Shown piece by piece: positions 56,564 to 64,000 of a DNA stretch of 64,000 bases. The notes under the pieces are model-generated. The model was not told the DNA's origin and searched no databases. It saw only the letters and a list, made by a program, of their open reading frames with translations. The stretch's first letter is position 1; every line of letters begins with the position of its first letter. The DNA lies in NCBI RefSeq assembly GCF_020164435.1, contig NZ_JAIUDQ010000008.1:108583-172582 (forward strand), read 5' to 3'. This DNA is from Phyllobacterium lublinensis. Its GTDB lineage: Bacteria > Pseudomonadota > Alphaproteobacteria > Rhizobiales > Rhizobiaceae. The position numbers were made by a program, and so were the translations under genes.

Positions 56564-57430
56564 ATGACTGCATACGGACGATCTCTGTTGAACTGGATCG
56601 GGCGATGTCTCGTGGCGGTGGCCATTGTGGCGATACCGTCCAGCGTCCTGGCGCAGGGCGCCGGCCTCGGCGCCGCGGGCGAATTGGTCGATCCGGATGT
56701 GCTGCGGGTTTGCGCGGATCCATCGAACATGCCGTTCTCAGATGAGAGCGGCAAGGGATACGAAAACAAGCTTGCCGACCTCGTTGCCGCAAAGACTGGG
56801 AGGAAATCGGTCGCTTACACCTGGTATCCCATGGCGACCGGCTTCGTCCGCAATACGCTCAGGTCCAATCGCTGCGACATCATCATGGGCTATGCCCAGG
56901 GCGACGAACTGGTTCAGAACACCAATGCCTACTACCGTTCGACCTATGTCATGATCTACAAGCCGGGCGGCGGGCTCGATGGTGTCGAGACGATCGAGAA
57001 TACCAAGCTTGCAGGCAAGAAGATCGGCGTCGTAGCCGGCACACCGCCTGCCGCCAATCTTGCAGCGGCAGGGTACATGCGCAACGTGCGTCCCTATCCG
57101 CTGATGGTCGATACGCGGCTTGCGCCTTCCATGGCCGAAGTCATGATCAAGGAACTCAAGAGCGGCGTCATCGACGTCGCCATCCTATGGGGGCCGATGG
57201 CCGGGTACTACGCCAAGGAGATCGACCCCAATCTTGTGGTCATACCGCTGGTCAAGGAAAAGTCCGGGCATATGGCCTACCGCATCACCATGGGTGTTCG
57301 CCCCTCCGATCAGGAATGGAAACGAACACTCAACAAGGTGATCCGGGAAAACCAGGCGGAGATAAACAAGATACTTCTCGATTATCAGGTTCCGCTGATC
57401 GACGAGAACAACAAGCCCATCACCCAATAG
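56564..57430 (+). CDS. xoxJ: XoxJ, quinoprotein-associated periplasmic binding-type protein
   Basis: The 288-residue protein has a signal peptide (cleaved near SVLAQG) and a solute-binding (SBP_bac_3/MoxJ) fold beginning VDPDVLRVCADPSNMPFS. XoxJ/MoxJ proteins bind the dehydrogenase and probably help activate or insert PQQ and metal. The ATG at 56564 follows the xoxG stop by one base; a longer upstream frame overlapping xoxG is not credible. No transporter partner is needed. Confidence 0.93.
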   Translation: MTAYGRSLLNWIGRCLVAVAIVAIPSSVLAQGAGLGAAGELVDPDVLRVCADPSNMPFSDESGKGYENKLADLVAAKTGRKSVAYTWYPMATGFVRNTLRSNRCDIIMGYAQGDELVQNTNAYYRSTYVMIYKPGGGLDGVETIENTKLAGKKIGVVAGTPPAANLAAAGYMRNVRPYPLMVDTRLAPSMAEVMIKELKSGVIDVAILWGPMAGYYAKEIDPNLVVIPLVKEKSGHMAYRITMGVRPSDQEWKRTLNKVIRENQAEINKILLDYQVPLIDENNKPITQ

Positions 57431-57446
57431 CTGGAGGGGTTGTTAC

Positions 57447-58001
57447 GTGAGGAAATGGGTGCGGCACGGTTTTGGAGCGGTGGCCGGTCTGTTCGCAATG
57501 ATGGCGACGGCGGCGGTTGCAGGGGAGACTGTTGCAGAACCTGCGGGATACAGGATGGAGGAATACCGCGCCGCCGTTCCTGCCTCGCTGAAAGGAGCAA
57601 AGGTCGTCTCAACCGAGGAAGCCATTGCGCTTTGGAAGGACAAATCGGCGGTGTTCGTCGATGTTCTTCCCCACGATCCGAAGCCGGCAAATCTTCCGGC
57701 CGGAACGATCTGGAAGGAGAAGGTACGGGAGGACATTCCAGGCAGTATCTGGCTTCCCAATGTGGGTTATGGCGTCATCAACAAGGAGACCGAGGCCTAT
57801 TTCCGCAAGGGATTGGCATCGCGACTGGGAGACGACACGAATCGAAAGGTGCTTTTCTATTGTATGGACAATTGCTGGATGTCGTGGAATGCGGCCAAGA
57901 GGGCTGTCGAATGGGGATACCGCTCGGTGCTTTGGTACCCCCAGGGTACGGATGGCTGGGTCGCGGCCAAGCAACCCACACAAAGAAATGAACCCCATTA
58001 A
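57447..58001 (+). CDS. PQQ-dependent catabolism-associated CXXCW motif protein (rhodanese-like)
   Basis: The 184-residue protein has a signal peptide (cleaved near TAAVAG) and a rhodanese-like fold whose active loop reads FYCMDNCWMSWNAAKRA. Cys139, Cys143 and Trp144 give a CX3CW arrangement. The family is known only from PQQ-dependent dehydrogenase loci; its chemistry is unknown. A GTG start at 57447 follows a CTGGAGGGG ribosome site. Fourteen of its last bases overlap a 25-codon frame before pqqA. Confidence 0.9.
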   Translation: MRKWVRHGFGAVAGLFAMMATAAVAGETVAEPAGYRMEEYRAAVPASLKGAKVVSTEEAIALWKDKSAVFVDVLPHDPKPANLPAGTIWKEKVREDIPGSIWLPNVGYGVINKETEAYFRKGLASRLGDDTNRKVLFYCMDNCWMSWNAAKRAVEWGYRSVLWYPQGTDGWVAAKQPTQRNEPH

Positions 58002-58065
58002 TTTTAATCCTGCGCCAGGGTGGCGTATGATGCCGGAGAAAGATCAGAAGCTGATCTTTGAGTGA
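57988..58065 (+). CDS. Possible 25-residue leader peptide before pqqA
   Basis: A short frame starting at ATG 57988 overlaps the rhodanese-type gene end by 14 bases and stops 13 bases before pqqA. It encodes NPINFNPAPGWRMMPEKDQK near the start and lacks the Glu-x3-Tyr of PqqA. It has only a weak ribosome site. It may be chance. Confidence 0.25.
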   Translation: MNPINFNPAPGWRMMPEKDQKLIFE

Positions 58066-58078
58066 GAAGGAGGAAAGC

Positions 58079-58174
58079 ATGAAGAAAACATGGACAAAGC
58101 CTACCATGTGCCAGGTTGCTGCAGGGATGGAACTTTCCCGTTATCTGCCAGCCGAGCTGAAAGCAAAGAAGTAA
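58079..58174 (+). CDS. pqqA: PqqA, PQQ precursor peptide
   Basis: The 31-residue peptide MKKTWTKPTMCQVAAGMELS... matches PqqA: Glu18 and Tyr22 in GMELSRY are the residues crosslinked to build PQQ. It follows a GAAGGAGG ribosome site and lies directly before pqqB. It is short enough to be missed by length filters. PqqA is modified by PqqE with PqqD, then released and completed by PqqB and PqqC. Confidence 0.95.
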   Translation: MKKTWTKPTMCQVAAGMELSRYLPAELKAKK

Positions 58175-58184
58175 ACTCCAACCC

Positions 58185-58216
58185 TCGCCCTGCGTGATTT
58201 GATTTGCGTGGGGCGA
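58185..58216 (+). terminator. Attenuator hairpin between pqqA and pqqB
   Basis: TCGCCCTGCG (58185-58194) pairs with CGTGGGGCGA (58207-58216) over ten positions with two G-U pairs around a twelve-base loop. It begins ten bases after the pqqA stop. Partial termination or stabilisation here would give excess pqqA message, as reported for other pqq operons. Confidence 0.65.
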
Positions 58217-58271
58217 ATTGGGGTGATGAAGCTGGGAAACAGATTTCCGGCTATGAGGATATTTGCCCATA

Positions 58272-59210
58272 ATGCGACTGAAAATCATTGGCTCAGCGGC
58301 AGGGGGTGGTTTTCCGCAATGGAATTGCAACTACCGATTGAGCCGTGGAGCCTGGGAAGGCGCCACCAATGTTCGTCCCCGCACCCAATCCAGCCTCGGC
58401 GTCAGTGCAAACGGGAGTGATTGGGTCTTGTTCAATGCTTCTCCTGATATTCGTCAACAGATCGCGGCAACGCCGGAGCTTCAACCACGGGCCGAGGGTC
58501 GGTTGCGTTCGACCCCGATCAGGGCCGTTATCCTGACCAATGCGGATGTCGATCACATTGCCGGGCTGCTCAGCCTGCGCGAGCGTGAGCCGTTTGTCGT
58601 CTATGCGACACGGCGCGTGTTGAAGGTCCTTGAAGCCAATTCCATCTTCAACGTCCTTGACCCTTCCATCGTGCAGCGACGTGAACTTGCATTGGGCCAG
58701 CGCACCGACATTCTCGACGTGGAAAACCACCCTGTCGGCATCACAATTGAAACCTTTCCTGTATCCGGCAAGGTGGCGCTCTTTTTGGAAGACCAGACCA
58801 AGGCCGCTGATGGTTTCGGTACGCAGGAAGGCGATACGATCGGGCTGCGCATTTCTTCGGCGGAGGATGACCGGGCAGCCTATTACATTCCCGGTTGTGC
58901 CGGCATCGACGATGCGCTGAAGCAACGATTGGGGGACGCGTCGTATCTCTTGTTCGACGGAACGGTCTTTACCGATGACGAGATGATCACAGCCGGCGTT
59001 GGCACGAAAACCGGCACGCGGATGGGGCACCTGCACATTGCTGGCGATGGTGGCTCGATGGCCGCCCTTGCGGATATCGGGATCAAACGCAAAATTTACG
59101 TTCACATCAACAATACCAATCCCATCCTTGATGAAACATCGCGCGAACGCGCGGCTGTGGAGGAGGCTGGATGGGAAGTAGCCTTTGATGGCATGGAGGT
59201 TCGGCTTTGA
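58272..59210 (+). CDS. pqqB: PqqB, PQQ biosynthesis MBL-fold protein
   Basis: The 312-residue protein has the PqqB start (MRLKIIGSAAGGGFPQWNC) with Zn-binding cysteines and the MBL HxHxDH-derived segment NADVDHIAGL. It acts as a hydroxylase in PQQ assembly. ATG 58272 fits the family; a TTG nine bases upstream is not needed. It overlaps pqqC by four bases. Confidence 0.97.
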   Translation: MRLKIIGSAAGGGFPQWNCNYRLSRGAWEGATNVRPRTQSSLGVSANGSDWVLFNASPDIRQQIAATPELQPRAEGRLRSTPIRAVILTNADVDHIAGLLSLREREPFVVYATRRVLKVLEANSIFNVLDPSIVQRRELALGQRTDILDVENHPVGITIETFPVSGKVALFLEDQTKAADGFGTQEGDTIGLRISSAEDDRAAYYIPGCAGIDDALKQRLGDASYLLFDGTVFTDDEMITAGVGTKTGTRMGHLHIAGDGGSMAALADIGIKRKIYVHINNTNPILDETSRERAAVEEAGWEVAFDGMEVRL

Positions 59211-59962
59211 GCGAATTTACGGATGCGGCACGCAACGGATTGTCACCAACAGGACTCGAAGCAGTCCTGCGTGAGGTAGGCGCGGTCCGCTATCATAACC
59301 GGCACCCGTTCCATCACCAGATGACAAGTGGTGCGCTGACCAAGGCACAGATGCAGGCCTGGGCGCTCAACCGCTATTGCTACCAATCGGTTATTCCGCG
59401 CAAGGATGCTATGATCATCGCACGGTCCGATGATCCGGAATTTCGCGCCGAGTGGCGCCGGCGGATTGAAGACCATGATGGCAGCGACGGCTGGAATGGC
59501 GGCATTGCACGATGGCTCAAGCTTGCGACAGGTCTTGGCCTCGATGCTGCCATGGTCAAGAGTGAGCGGTTTGCGCTGCCTGCTACGCGCTTTGCCGTCG
59601 GCGCATATCTGTCCTTCTGCACCAATCGCAGTCTCCTTGAAGCGGTCGCTTCCTCGCTGACCGAGCTTTTCTCTCCAGTCATCATCGGCGAACGGGTACC
59701 CGCCATGCTGGCGAAGTATGAATATGTGACGAAAGACATCCTGGCCTATTTCGACAAGCGGCCGACACAGGCCTCGCGCGATTCGGACTTCGCGCTCGGC
59801 TATGTGATGAAGCATGCCGACAATCCGGAAAAGCAGCAGGCTGTCATCGATGCACTGGTCTTCAAGTGCGATGTGCTGTGGGCGATGCTCGATGCGCTCG
59901 CCCATGCCTATGGCGAGAAGGGCAATGTCCCTCCTGGCGCCTTTGATCCGGAGGCGTCATGA
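59207..59962 (+). CDS. pqqC: PqqC, pyrroloquinoline-quinone synthase
   Basis: The 251-residue protein matches PqqC in length and in the FHHQMTSGALTKAQMQAWAL and NRYCYQSVIPRKDA segments. It performs the final cyclisation and oxidation to PQQ using O2. The start is a TTG overlapping the pqqB TGA. Confidence 0.97.
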   Translation: MSEFTDAARNGLSPTGLEAVLREVGAVRYHNRHPFHHQMTSGALTKAQMQAWALNRYCYQSVIPRKDAMIIARSDDPEFRAEWRRRIEDHDGSDGWNGGIARWLKLATGLGLDAAMVKSERFALPATRFAVGAYLSFCTNRSLLEAVASSLTELFSPVIIGERVPAMLAKYEYVTKDILAYFDKRPTQASRDSDFALGYVMKHADNPEKQQAVIDALVFKCDVLWAMLDALAHAYGEKGNVPPGAFDPEAS

Positions 59963-60258
59963 CGCAAGAAACCCGTGTCCGTGCCATCGTGTCGATGCAA
60001 TCCCAGCCGGTTCTGAAGCGGCATGTGCGGCTGCAATATGATAAGGTGCGCGAAGCTTGGGCGCTGTTGTCGCCGGAGCGGGTGTTCTGGCCGAACGAAG
60101 TCAGCCTGGACATTTTGCGCCTGTGTGACGGGCGGCACAGCGTCGCGCAGATAATCGCCCTGCTTGGTGATCTTTATGGAGCTGACGAAGCGGAGATTGG
60201 AGAGGATGTGACCAGCTTCCTGCAGGAATGGTCTGACAAATTTCTGGTGACGCTATGA
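59959..60258 (+). CDS. pqqD: PqqD, PqqA-binding chaperone
   Basis: The 99-residue protein is a PqqD-type winged-helix (RRE) that binds PqqA and delivers it to PqqE. It has the ALLSPERVFWPNEVSLDIL segment typical of the family. It overlaps pqqC and pqqE by four bases each. Confidence 0.96.
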   Translation: MTQETRVRAIVSMQSQPVLKRHVRLQYDKVREAWALLSPERVFWPNEVSLDILRLCDGRHSVAQIIALLGDLYGADEAEIGEDVTSFLQEWSDKFLVTL

Positions 60259-61388
60259 CGGAACCTGTCCTTCCCCCGATCGGCATGCTGGCCGAACTGA
60301 CGCATCGGTGTCCGCTGCAGTGTGCCTATTGCTCCAATCCTGTCGAACTCCTGAAGGCCAACCGGGAAATGGAGACGTCTGGCTGGGTCTCGCTGTTCGA
60401 ACAGGCAGCCGATCTCGGCGTCCTGCAGGTACATCTTTCCGGCGGTGAACCGACGCTTCGCAGCGATCTGCCGGAACTGATCGCCAGTCTCGCGCGCCGC
60501 GGTGTCTACACCAACCTGATCACGGCGGGGGTTGGAATTGCCGATGGCCGGATCGAGGCCTTCGCCGATGCTGGCCTGGATCACATTCAGCTGAGTTTTC
60601 AGGGAGCACGTCCGGCAACGACGGAGAAGATCGGCAATTCGCGCGGTGCCCACGAGAAAAAACTCGAGACAGCAAGACGCGTCCGGAACGTCGGCCTGCC
60701 ACTGACGATCAACGCTCCCATCCATCGGCACAATATGGAAGAAGTGCCGGAATTCATCGAACTTGCCCTCTCGCTCGGCGCCGAGCGGCTGGAAATTGCC
60801 AATGTGCAATATGCAGGCTGGGCACTGCTCAACCGCAATGCCCTGATGCCGGAACGGGAAGCCGTGGAGCGCCAGGTCGAAATTGTTGAAGCGGCGCAGG
60901 AGCGCTTGCGCGGCGTGATGACGATCGATTTCGTGACTCCGGATTATTTCGCCATCTACCCCAAGCCCTGCATGGGCGGTTGGGCGCGCGATGCGTTCAT
61001 GGTTGCACCCGACGGGACCGTGCTTCCCTGTCACGCTGCCGGTACGATCAAATCGTTGCATTTCGAGCGCTTTGGCGACTGGAGCCTCGCGCGCATCTGG
61101 CACGAATCGTCGGCATTCAATGCGTTTCGTGGAACCGACTGGATGCTGGAGCCATGCCGGAGCTGCGAGCGGCAGGAGATCGACTGGGGCGGCTGCCGCT
61201 GCCAGGCCATGGCGATCGCGGGCGATGCCGCGGCAACCGATCCCGCCTGCATCAAGTCTCCGCTGCATGCGCGGATGGGGGCTTTGATCAAGGAAGCAGT
61301 CAACACCAAAATGGCGGATGAATCATCCAACGCCTTTACCTACCGGCGTATCGGCCGGTCGGTCGAACTCGACCCGACTTCGGCATAG
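60255..61388 (+). CDS. pqqE: PqqE, radical SAM enzyme
   Basis: The 377-residue enzyme has the radical-SAM cluster CPLQCAYC (Cys19, Cys23, Cys26) and a C-terminal SPASM cysteine region (CRSCERQEIDWGGCRCQA). It crosslinks Glu and Tyr of PqqA. It ends the operon; beyond it lies a palindromic repeat. Confidence 0.98.
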   Translation: MTEPVLPPIGMLAELTHRCPLQCAYCSNPVELLKANREMETSGWVSLFEQAADLGVLQVHLSGGEPTLRSDLPELIASLARRGVYTNLITAGVGIADGRIEAFADAGLDHIQLSFQGARPATTEKIGNSRGAHEKKLETARRVRNVGLPLTINAPIHRHNMEEVPEFIELALSLGAERLEIANVQYAGWALLNRNALMPEREAVERQVEIVEAAQERLRGVMTIDFVTPDYFAIYPKPCMGGWARDAFMVAPDGTVLPCHAAGTIKSLHFERFGDWSLARIWHESSAFNAFRGTDWMLEPCRSCERQEIDWGGCRCQAMAIAGDAAATDPACIKSPLHARMGALIKEAVNTKMADESSNAFTYRRIGRSVELDPTSA

Positions 61389-61396
61389 GTGCTGTA

Positions 61397-61532
61397 CGTG
61401 GTTCGTAGCTCGACAAGCTCACTATGATGAAGCTCACCAAGAGGCCAGGCAGTGATTGCAGGAGCGAGCATCTACCGGTGGTGATTGTCTTGCAATCCAC
61501 CACTCTCCTCATGGTGATCTTTTCGAACCACG
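61397..61532. repeat. Intergenic palindromic repeat after pqqE
   Basis: CGTGGTTCG at 61397-61405 and CGAACCACG at 61524-61532 form terminal inverted repeats. Further inward, imperfect pairs with CTCAC/GTGAG-type patches appear. The sequence resembles dispersed palindromic elements of alphaproteobacterial genomes containing CATGGTGA and GTCGAACCACG-like words. It may act as a terminator between the convergent pqqE and 61560 genes. Confidence 0.6.
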
Positions 61533-61559
61533 CATAGCGCTCCCGCAGCAGATTTCACA

Positions 61560-62198
61560 TCAAGGCTTTACAATCGATTGGCCGATCGTCTTGGACAGGC
61601 CATAGAGCCGCTGCTCGATGATCGTTGGAACTTCGCAAACATATGTCAGGGATTGCACGCGTTCCTCAAACACCCGGGTTTCCCATTTCAAACGCTCGTC
61701 GAGCCGCTCCAGTTCATCCGGATCGGCATCTGCCTTGGTGCGCATGGCATCGACCGCCGAGGCTTCCTTGCGCAGGTCCGATGCAAGCTCACGCTGCTTG
61801 GACGCGTAGCGCGAAATACCGGAGATGACCTGTTCGCGCTCACGATTGAGGGTCTCGAACAGCCCCTGAAACAGTTGAAACAGCTTGTCGTTTACCTCGT
61901 TCTTCGGCAGGCCCGTCGCAAACTCCACGATCTGCTTTTGAGCGGCATCAAGCGGGTTGCGCCGGGCCGCCAGTTCGCCGACCAGCTCCTGGATCCTTGA
62001 ATCCGCATTCCAGTTCCCTGCCGCCTCCGGGATTTCCGGACCGTTCCAGACCTGGCCGACCGAGAGCTCTGGCACCTTGCGCTGGATACAGGGCCAGTCG
62101 GGATCGTTGCTTGCTGCGGCAAGTGCCATGTTGGGTGCGGTGATACCTAGGAACAGGCAGGCCGTGGCTACCGACGTGATATTGCTCGATCGTTTCAA
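61560..62198 (-). CDS. Periplasmic coiled-coil protein of the PQQ/ABC export locus, unknown function
   Basis: The 212-residue protein has a signal peptide (cleaved near MALAAA), an early DPDWPCIQRKVPELS region with a Cys and a long heptad-rich helix (about 105-190), plus a late TYVCEVP cysteine. It overlaps the ABC permease by four bases. I cannot name a function; it is likely the periplasmic partner of the exporter encoded upstream. Confidence 0.65.
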   Translation of the reverse strand: MKRSSNITSVATACLFLGITAPNMALAAASNDPDWPCIQRKVPELSVGQVWNGPEIPEAAGNWNADSRIQELVGELAARRNPLDAAQKQIVEFATGLPKNEVNDKLFQLFQGLFETLNREREQVISGISRYASKQRELASDLRKEASAVDAMRTKADADPDELERLDERLKWETRVFEERVQSLTYVCEVPTIIEQRLYGLSKTIGQSIVKP

Positions 62199-63061
62199 TT
62201 GTTTCCCATTTCCTGCTTCTTGATGACGAGACCCCGCGACGGGTCATAGGCGATGATGGCACTGGCCACGAAGACGAATGTGAAGGCGCAGACCACGCCG
62301 AGCGAGATCCATTCGATCTGGCCATAGAAGGCGAACCGGACAAGCTCTACCGCATAGGTGAACGGGTTGAGCAGGCAGATCTTGTAGAGAAGGGGGCTTG
62401 CCTCCTGCACGCGCCAGAGAGGGTAGAGCGCCGAGGATGCGAAATACATCGGGAAGATCACGAAGTTCATGATCCCAGCGAAATTTTCCAGCTGCTTGAT
62501 CATCGAAGACAGCAGCATGCCGAGGGCTCCGAGCATCATGCCCGACAGGAAGAGCGCCGGCAGTATGAGGAAGTAGCCCGACACCGGCGCCTTCACCCCC
62601 CAGAACCAGGCGATGAACAGGAACGCATAGACCTGGATGATCGAGACCGCGACACCGGCGAGCAGCTTGGAGACCAATAGGAACCAGCGCGGAAAGGGAC
62701 TGACGAGCAACGTCCGCATGTTCCCCATCTCCCGGTCATAGACCATGGATAGCGACGACTGCATGCCGCTGAACAGCAGGATCATCCCGCACAGACCGGG
62801 CGTGATATAGACCTCATAGAGCACATAGGTCTGGTAGGGCGGAATGATCGAAACGCCCAGTACCTGGCGGAATCCGGCTGCAAAGATGAAGAGCCACAGG
62901 AGCGGTCTGACAAGCGATGAGATGAAGCGCTCGCGCTGGTTGAGGTAACGCAGGCCTTCGCGGATAAGTATGCCCTTCAGGCACACGAGATATTGCATCA
63001 GCCCGAAGCGCTTGAGCGCCAGCGGCCTTGAAACTGAGACGGTATCGGTGAGGAGTGTCAT
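62195..63061 (-). CDS. ABC-2 type transporter permease (PQQ-dehydrogenase-associated)
   Basis: The 288-residue protein has six helices and the ABC-2 pattern with a conserved YDREMGNMRTLLVSPFPRW loop. In PQQ-dependent alcohol dehydrogenase systems a matching ABC ATPase and permease occur; the transported compound is unknown. It overlaps both neighbours by four bases. Confidence 0.9.
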   Translation of the reverse strand: MTLLTDTVSVSRPLALKRFGLMQYLVCLKGILIREGLRYLNQRERFISSLVRPLLWLFIFAAGFRQVLGVSIIPPYQTYVLYEVYITPGLCGMILLFSGMQSSLSMVYDREMGNMRTLLVSPFPRWFLLVSKLLAGVAVSIIQVYAFLFIAWFWGVKAPVSGYFLILPALFLSGMMLGALGMLLSSMIKQLENFAGIMNFVIFPMYFASSALYPLWRVQEASPLLYKICLLNPFTYAVELVRFAFYGQIEWISLGVVCAFTFVFVASAIIAYDPSRGLVIKKQEMGNN

Positions 63062-63864
63062 TGCCGTTGCCCCGGATTCAATGCGACGATGCCGGTGAGC
63101 CGCGAAAATGCTTCGTTGATCGTCGTCGCACCGGCTGCCTTGACCACCTCGTTGACCGCGCCATTGGCAACAAGCCGCCCCCGGTCCAGCACGATAACCT
63201 GGTCGGCATGGCCGACCTCGTCGATCAGATGTGTCGCCCAGAGCACGCTGATACCGTTTTCCTGAACGAGCTTGCGGATGTCGGCGACGATTGCTGCCCG
63301 CGACTTGATATCGAGACCGACCGTTGCTTCATCGAGCAACAACAGGGACGGTTCATGCAACAGGGCCCTGACGATCTCAACGCGCCTGATCTGTCCGCCC
63401 GATAGGCTCCTGGCCTTCTCATGCAACCGGTCCGTCATGTCGATCGAATGCATGAGGTCGCGGATGCGCTCGTTGGCGGCCCGCGATCGGATACCATGCA
63501 GCGACGCATGGTAGGAAAGGTTCTGGTGCACCGACAGATCGAGATCGAGCGTCCGCGCCTGGAACACAATGCCGAGGCGCCGCAGGGCGTCACCAGGCCT
63601 GCGGTTTATGTCGTGGCCAAAGACGTGAATATGGCCCTCGCGCGTTGCGAACAGATGACTGACCAGAGAGAAGAGCGTCGTCTTACCGGCGCCGTTCAAT
63701 CCAAGGAGCACGGCAAACCGGCCGGGAGGAATTGAGAAGGACACATTGTCCAGCGCCTGACGCTTGCCATAGGCGTAGCTTACCGAAGCAAGCTCAAGCG
63801 CGGGGTTGTCGGCGTCCGGCATGGCCTTGCCCTGGATGTCCTTCAGTCCGGCATTTGTACCCAT
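63058..63864 (-). CDS. ABC transporter ATP-binding protein (PQQ-dehydrogenase-associated)
   Basis: The 268-residue ATPase has Walker A GLNGAGKTT, the signature LSGGQIRRVEI and Walker B LLLLDEATVGLD. It powers the ABC-2 permease. The start at 63864 with a GGTGGAG ribosome site is preferred; 63822 and 63921 are in-frame alternatives. Its family is reported for PQQ-dependent alcohol dehydrogenase systems. Confidence 0.9.
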   Translation of the reverse strand: MGTNAGLKDIQGKAMPDADNPALELASVSYAYGKRQALDNVSFSIPPGRFAVLLGLNGAGKTTLFSLVSHLFATREGHIHVFGHDINRRPGDALRRLGIVFQARTLDLDLSVHQNLSYHASLHGIRSRAANERIRDLMHSIDMTDRLHEKARSLSGGQIRRVEIVRALLHEPSLLLLDEATVGLDIKSRAAIVADIRKLVQENGISVLWATHLIDEVGHADQVIVLDRGRLVANGAVNEVVKAAGATTINEAFSRLTGIVALNPGQRQ

Positions 63865-63924
63865 CGCGCTCCACCCTTGGTGTCGTATGAGCCGGTCACG
63901 GTATGACCCAGACCGGCCCAACGG

Positions 63925-64000
63925 TTATTTGATGGTTATCTTACCCTTCATGCCCTTGTCGGCAAGGTCGGGAACCGACCAAGTGTATTCACCGGGCCGC
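63925..64000 (-). CDS. Partial gene, cupredoxin-like C-terminus (truncated by window)
   Basis: The last 24 residues (ending DKGMKGKITIK before TAA at 63925) extend beyond the window. The GMKG-I-I-K end recalls the final strand of cupredoxin-like proteins, but too little is visible to be sure. It lies upstream of the ABC ATPase on the same strand and probably belongs to the same operon. Confidence 0.45.
   Translation of the reverse strand, partial: RPGEYTWSVPDLADKGMKGKITIK

Overview
The window reads as part of a secondary replicon (megaplasmid or chromid) of a Rhizobiales alphaproteobacterium. It opens with the end of repA followed by repB, an antisense RNA locus and repC, the repABC module typical of Rhizobiaceae and relatives. 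Coding is dense and GC-rich by eye, ATGA start/stop overlaps are common, and most genes match rhizobial families. No tRNA, rRNA, CRISPR array, transposase or integrase was recognised; the repetitive DNA found is two small intergenic palindromic elements.

Layout. 1-2597: replication and partition. 2914-5606: a cation-diffusion transporter, a RbsD/FucU sugar mutarotase and an AI-2E-type membrane protein. 5781-13848: a GntR/FadR regulator and a complete peptide-type ABC importer with two different dihydrodipicolinate-synthase-family lyases, probably one catabolic operon for an unknown organic acid or sugar-acid substrate. 13900-18141: an MgtC/DUF4010 membrane protein and a FecBCD-type iron-chelate importer. 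18336-21490: a translationally coupled pair of unknown role, a cytosolic metallo-beta-lactamase-fold hydrolase and an HEXXH metallopeptidase. 21627-28229: a 1-Cys peroxiredoxin, a SixA-like phosphatase, an acylphosphatase and the stress trio SpoVR / DUF444 / PrkA. 28712-34306: a DUF2189 membrane protein behind a sigma-54-like promoter, and a five-gene heme-copper oxidase operon resembling coxMNOP. 34529-37359: DUF1428, a CHASE2 nucleotide cyclase and a FecR-domain protein.

37571-47224 is a complete red-type Calvin cycle operon: cbbR divergent from cbbF-P-T-A-L-S-X-E. 47254-64000 is a C1/quinoprotein block: a redoxin, a cytochrome c, an ABC importer, a zinc metallohydrolase, a SoxYZ-like carrier, the lanthanide-type methanol dehydrogenase xoxF with xoxG and xoxJ, a CXXCW-type rhodanese protein, pqqABCDE, and an ABC exporter with a periplasmic coiled-coil protein.

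The two large blocks fit together: XoxF with PQQ oxidises methanol (or another small alcohol) in the periplasm, electrons pass through XoxG toward oxidases, the carbon can be burned to formate and CO2, and the cbb operon fixes CO2. The usual formaldehyde and formate steps are not in the window and would have to lie elsewhere. The least understood parts are the accessory relay genes at 48545-53605, the ABC/coiled-coil genes at 61560-64000, and the metallohydrolase-metallopeptidase pair at 18336-21490.
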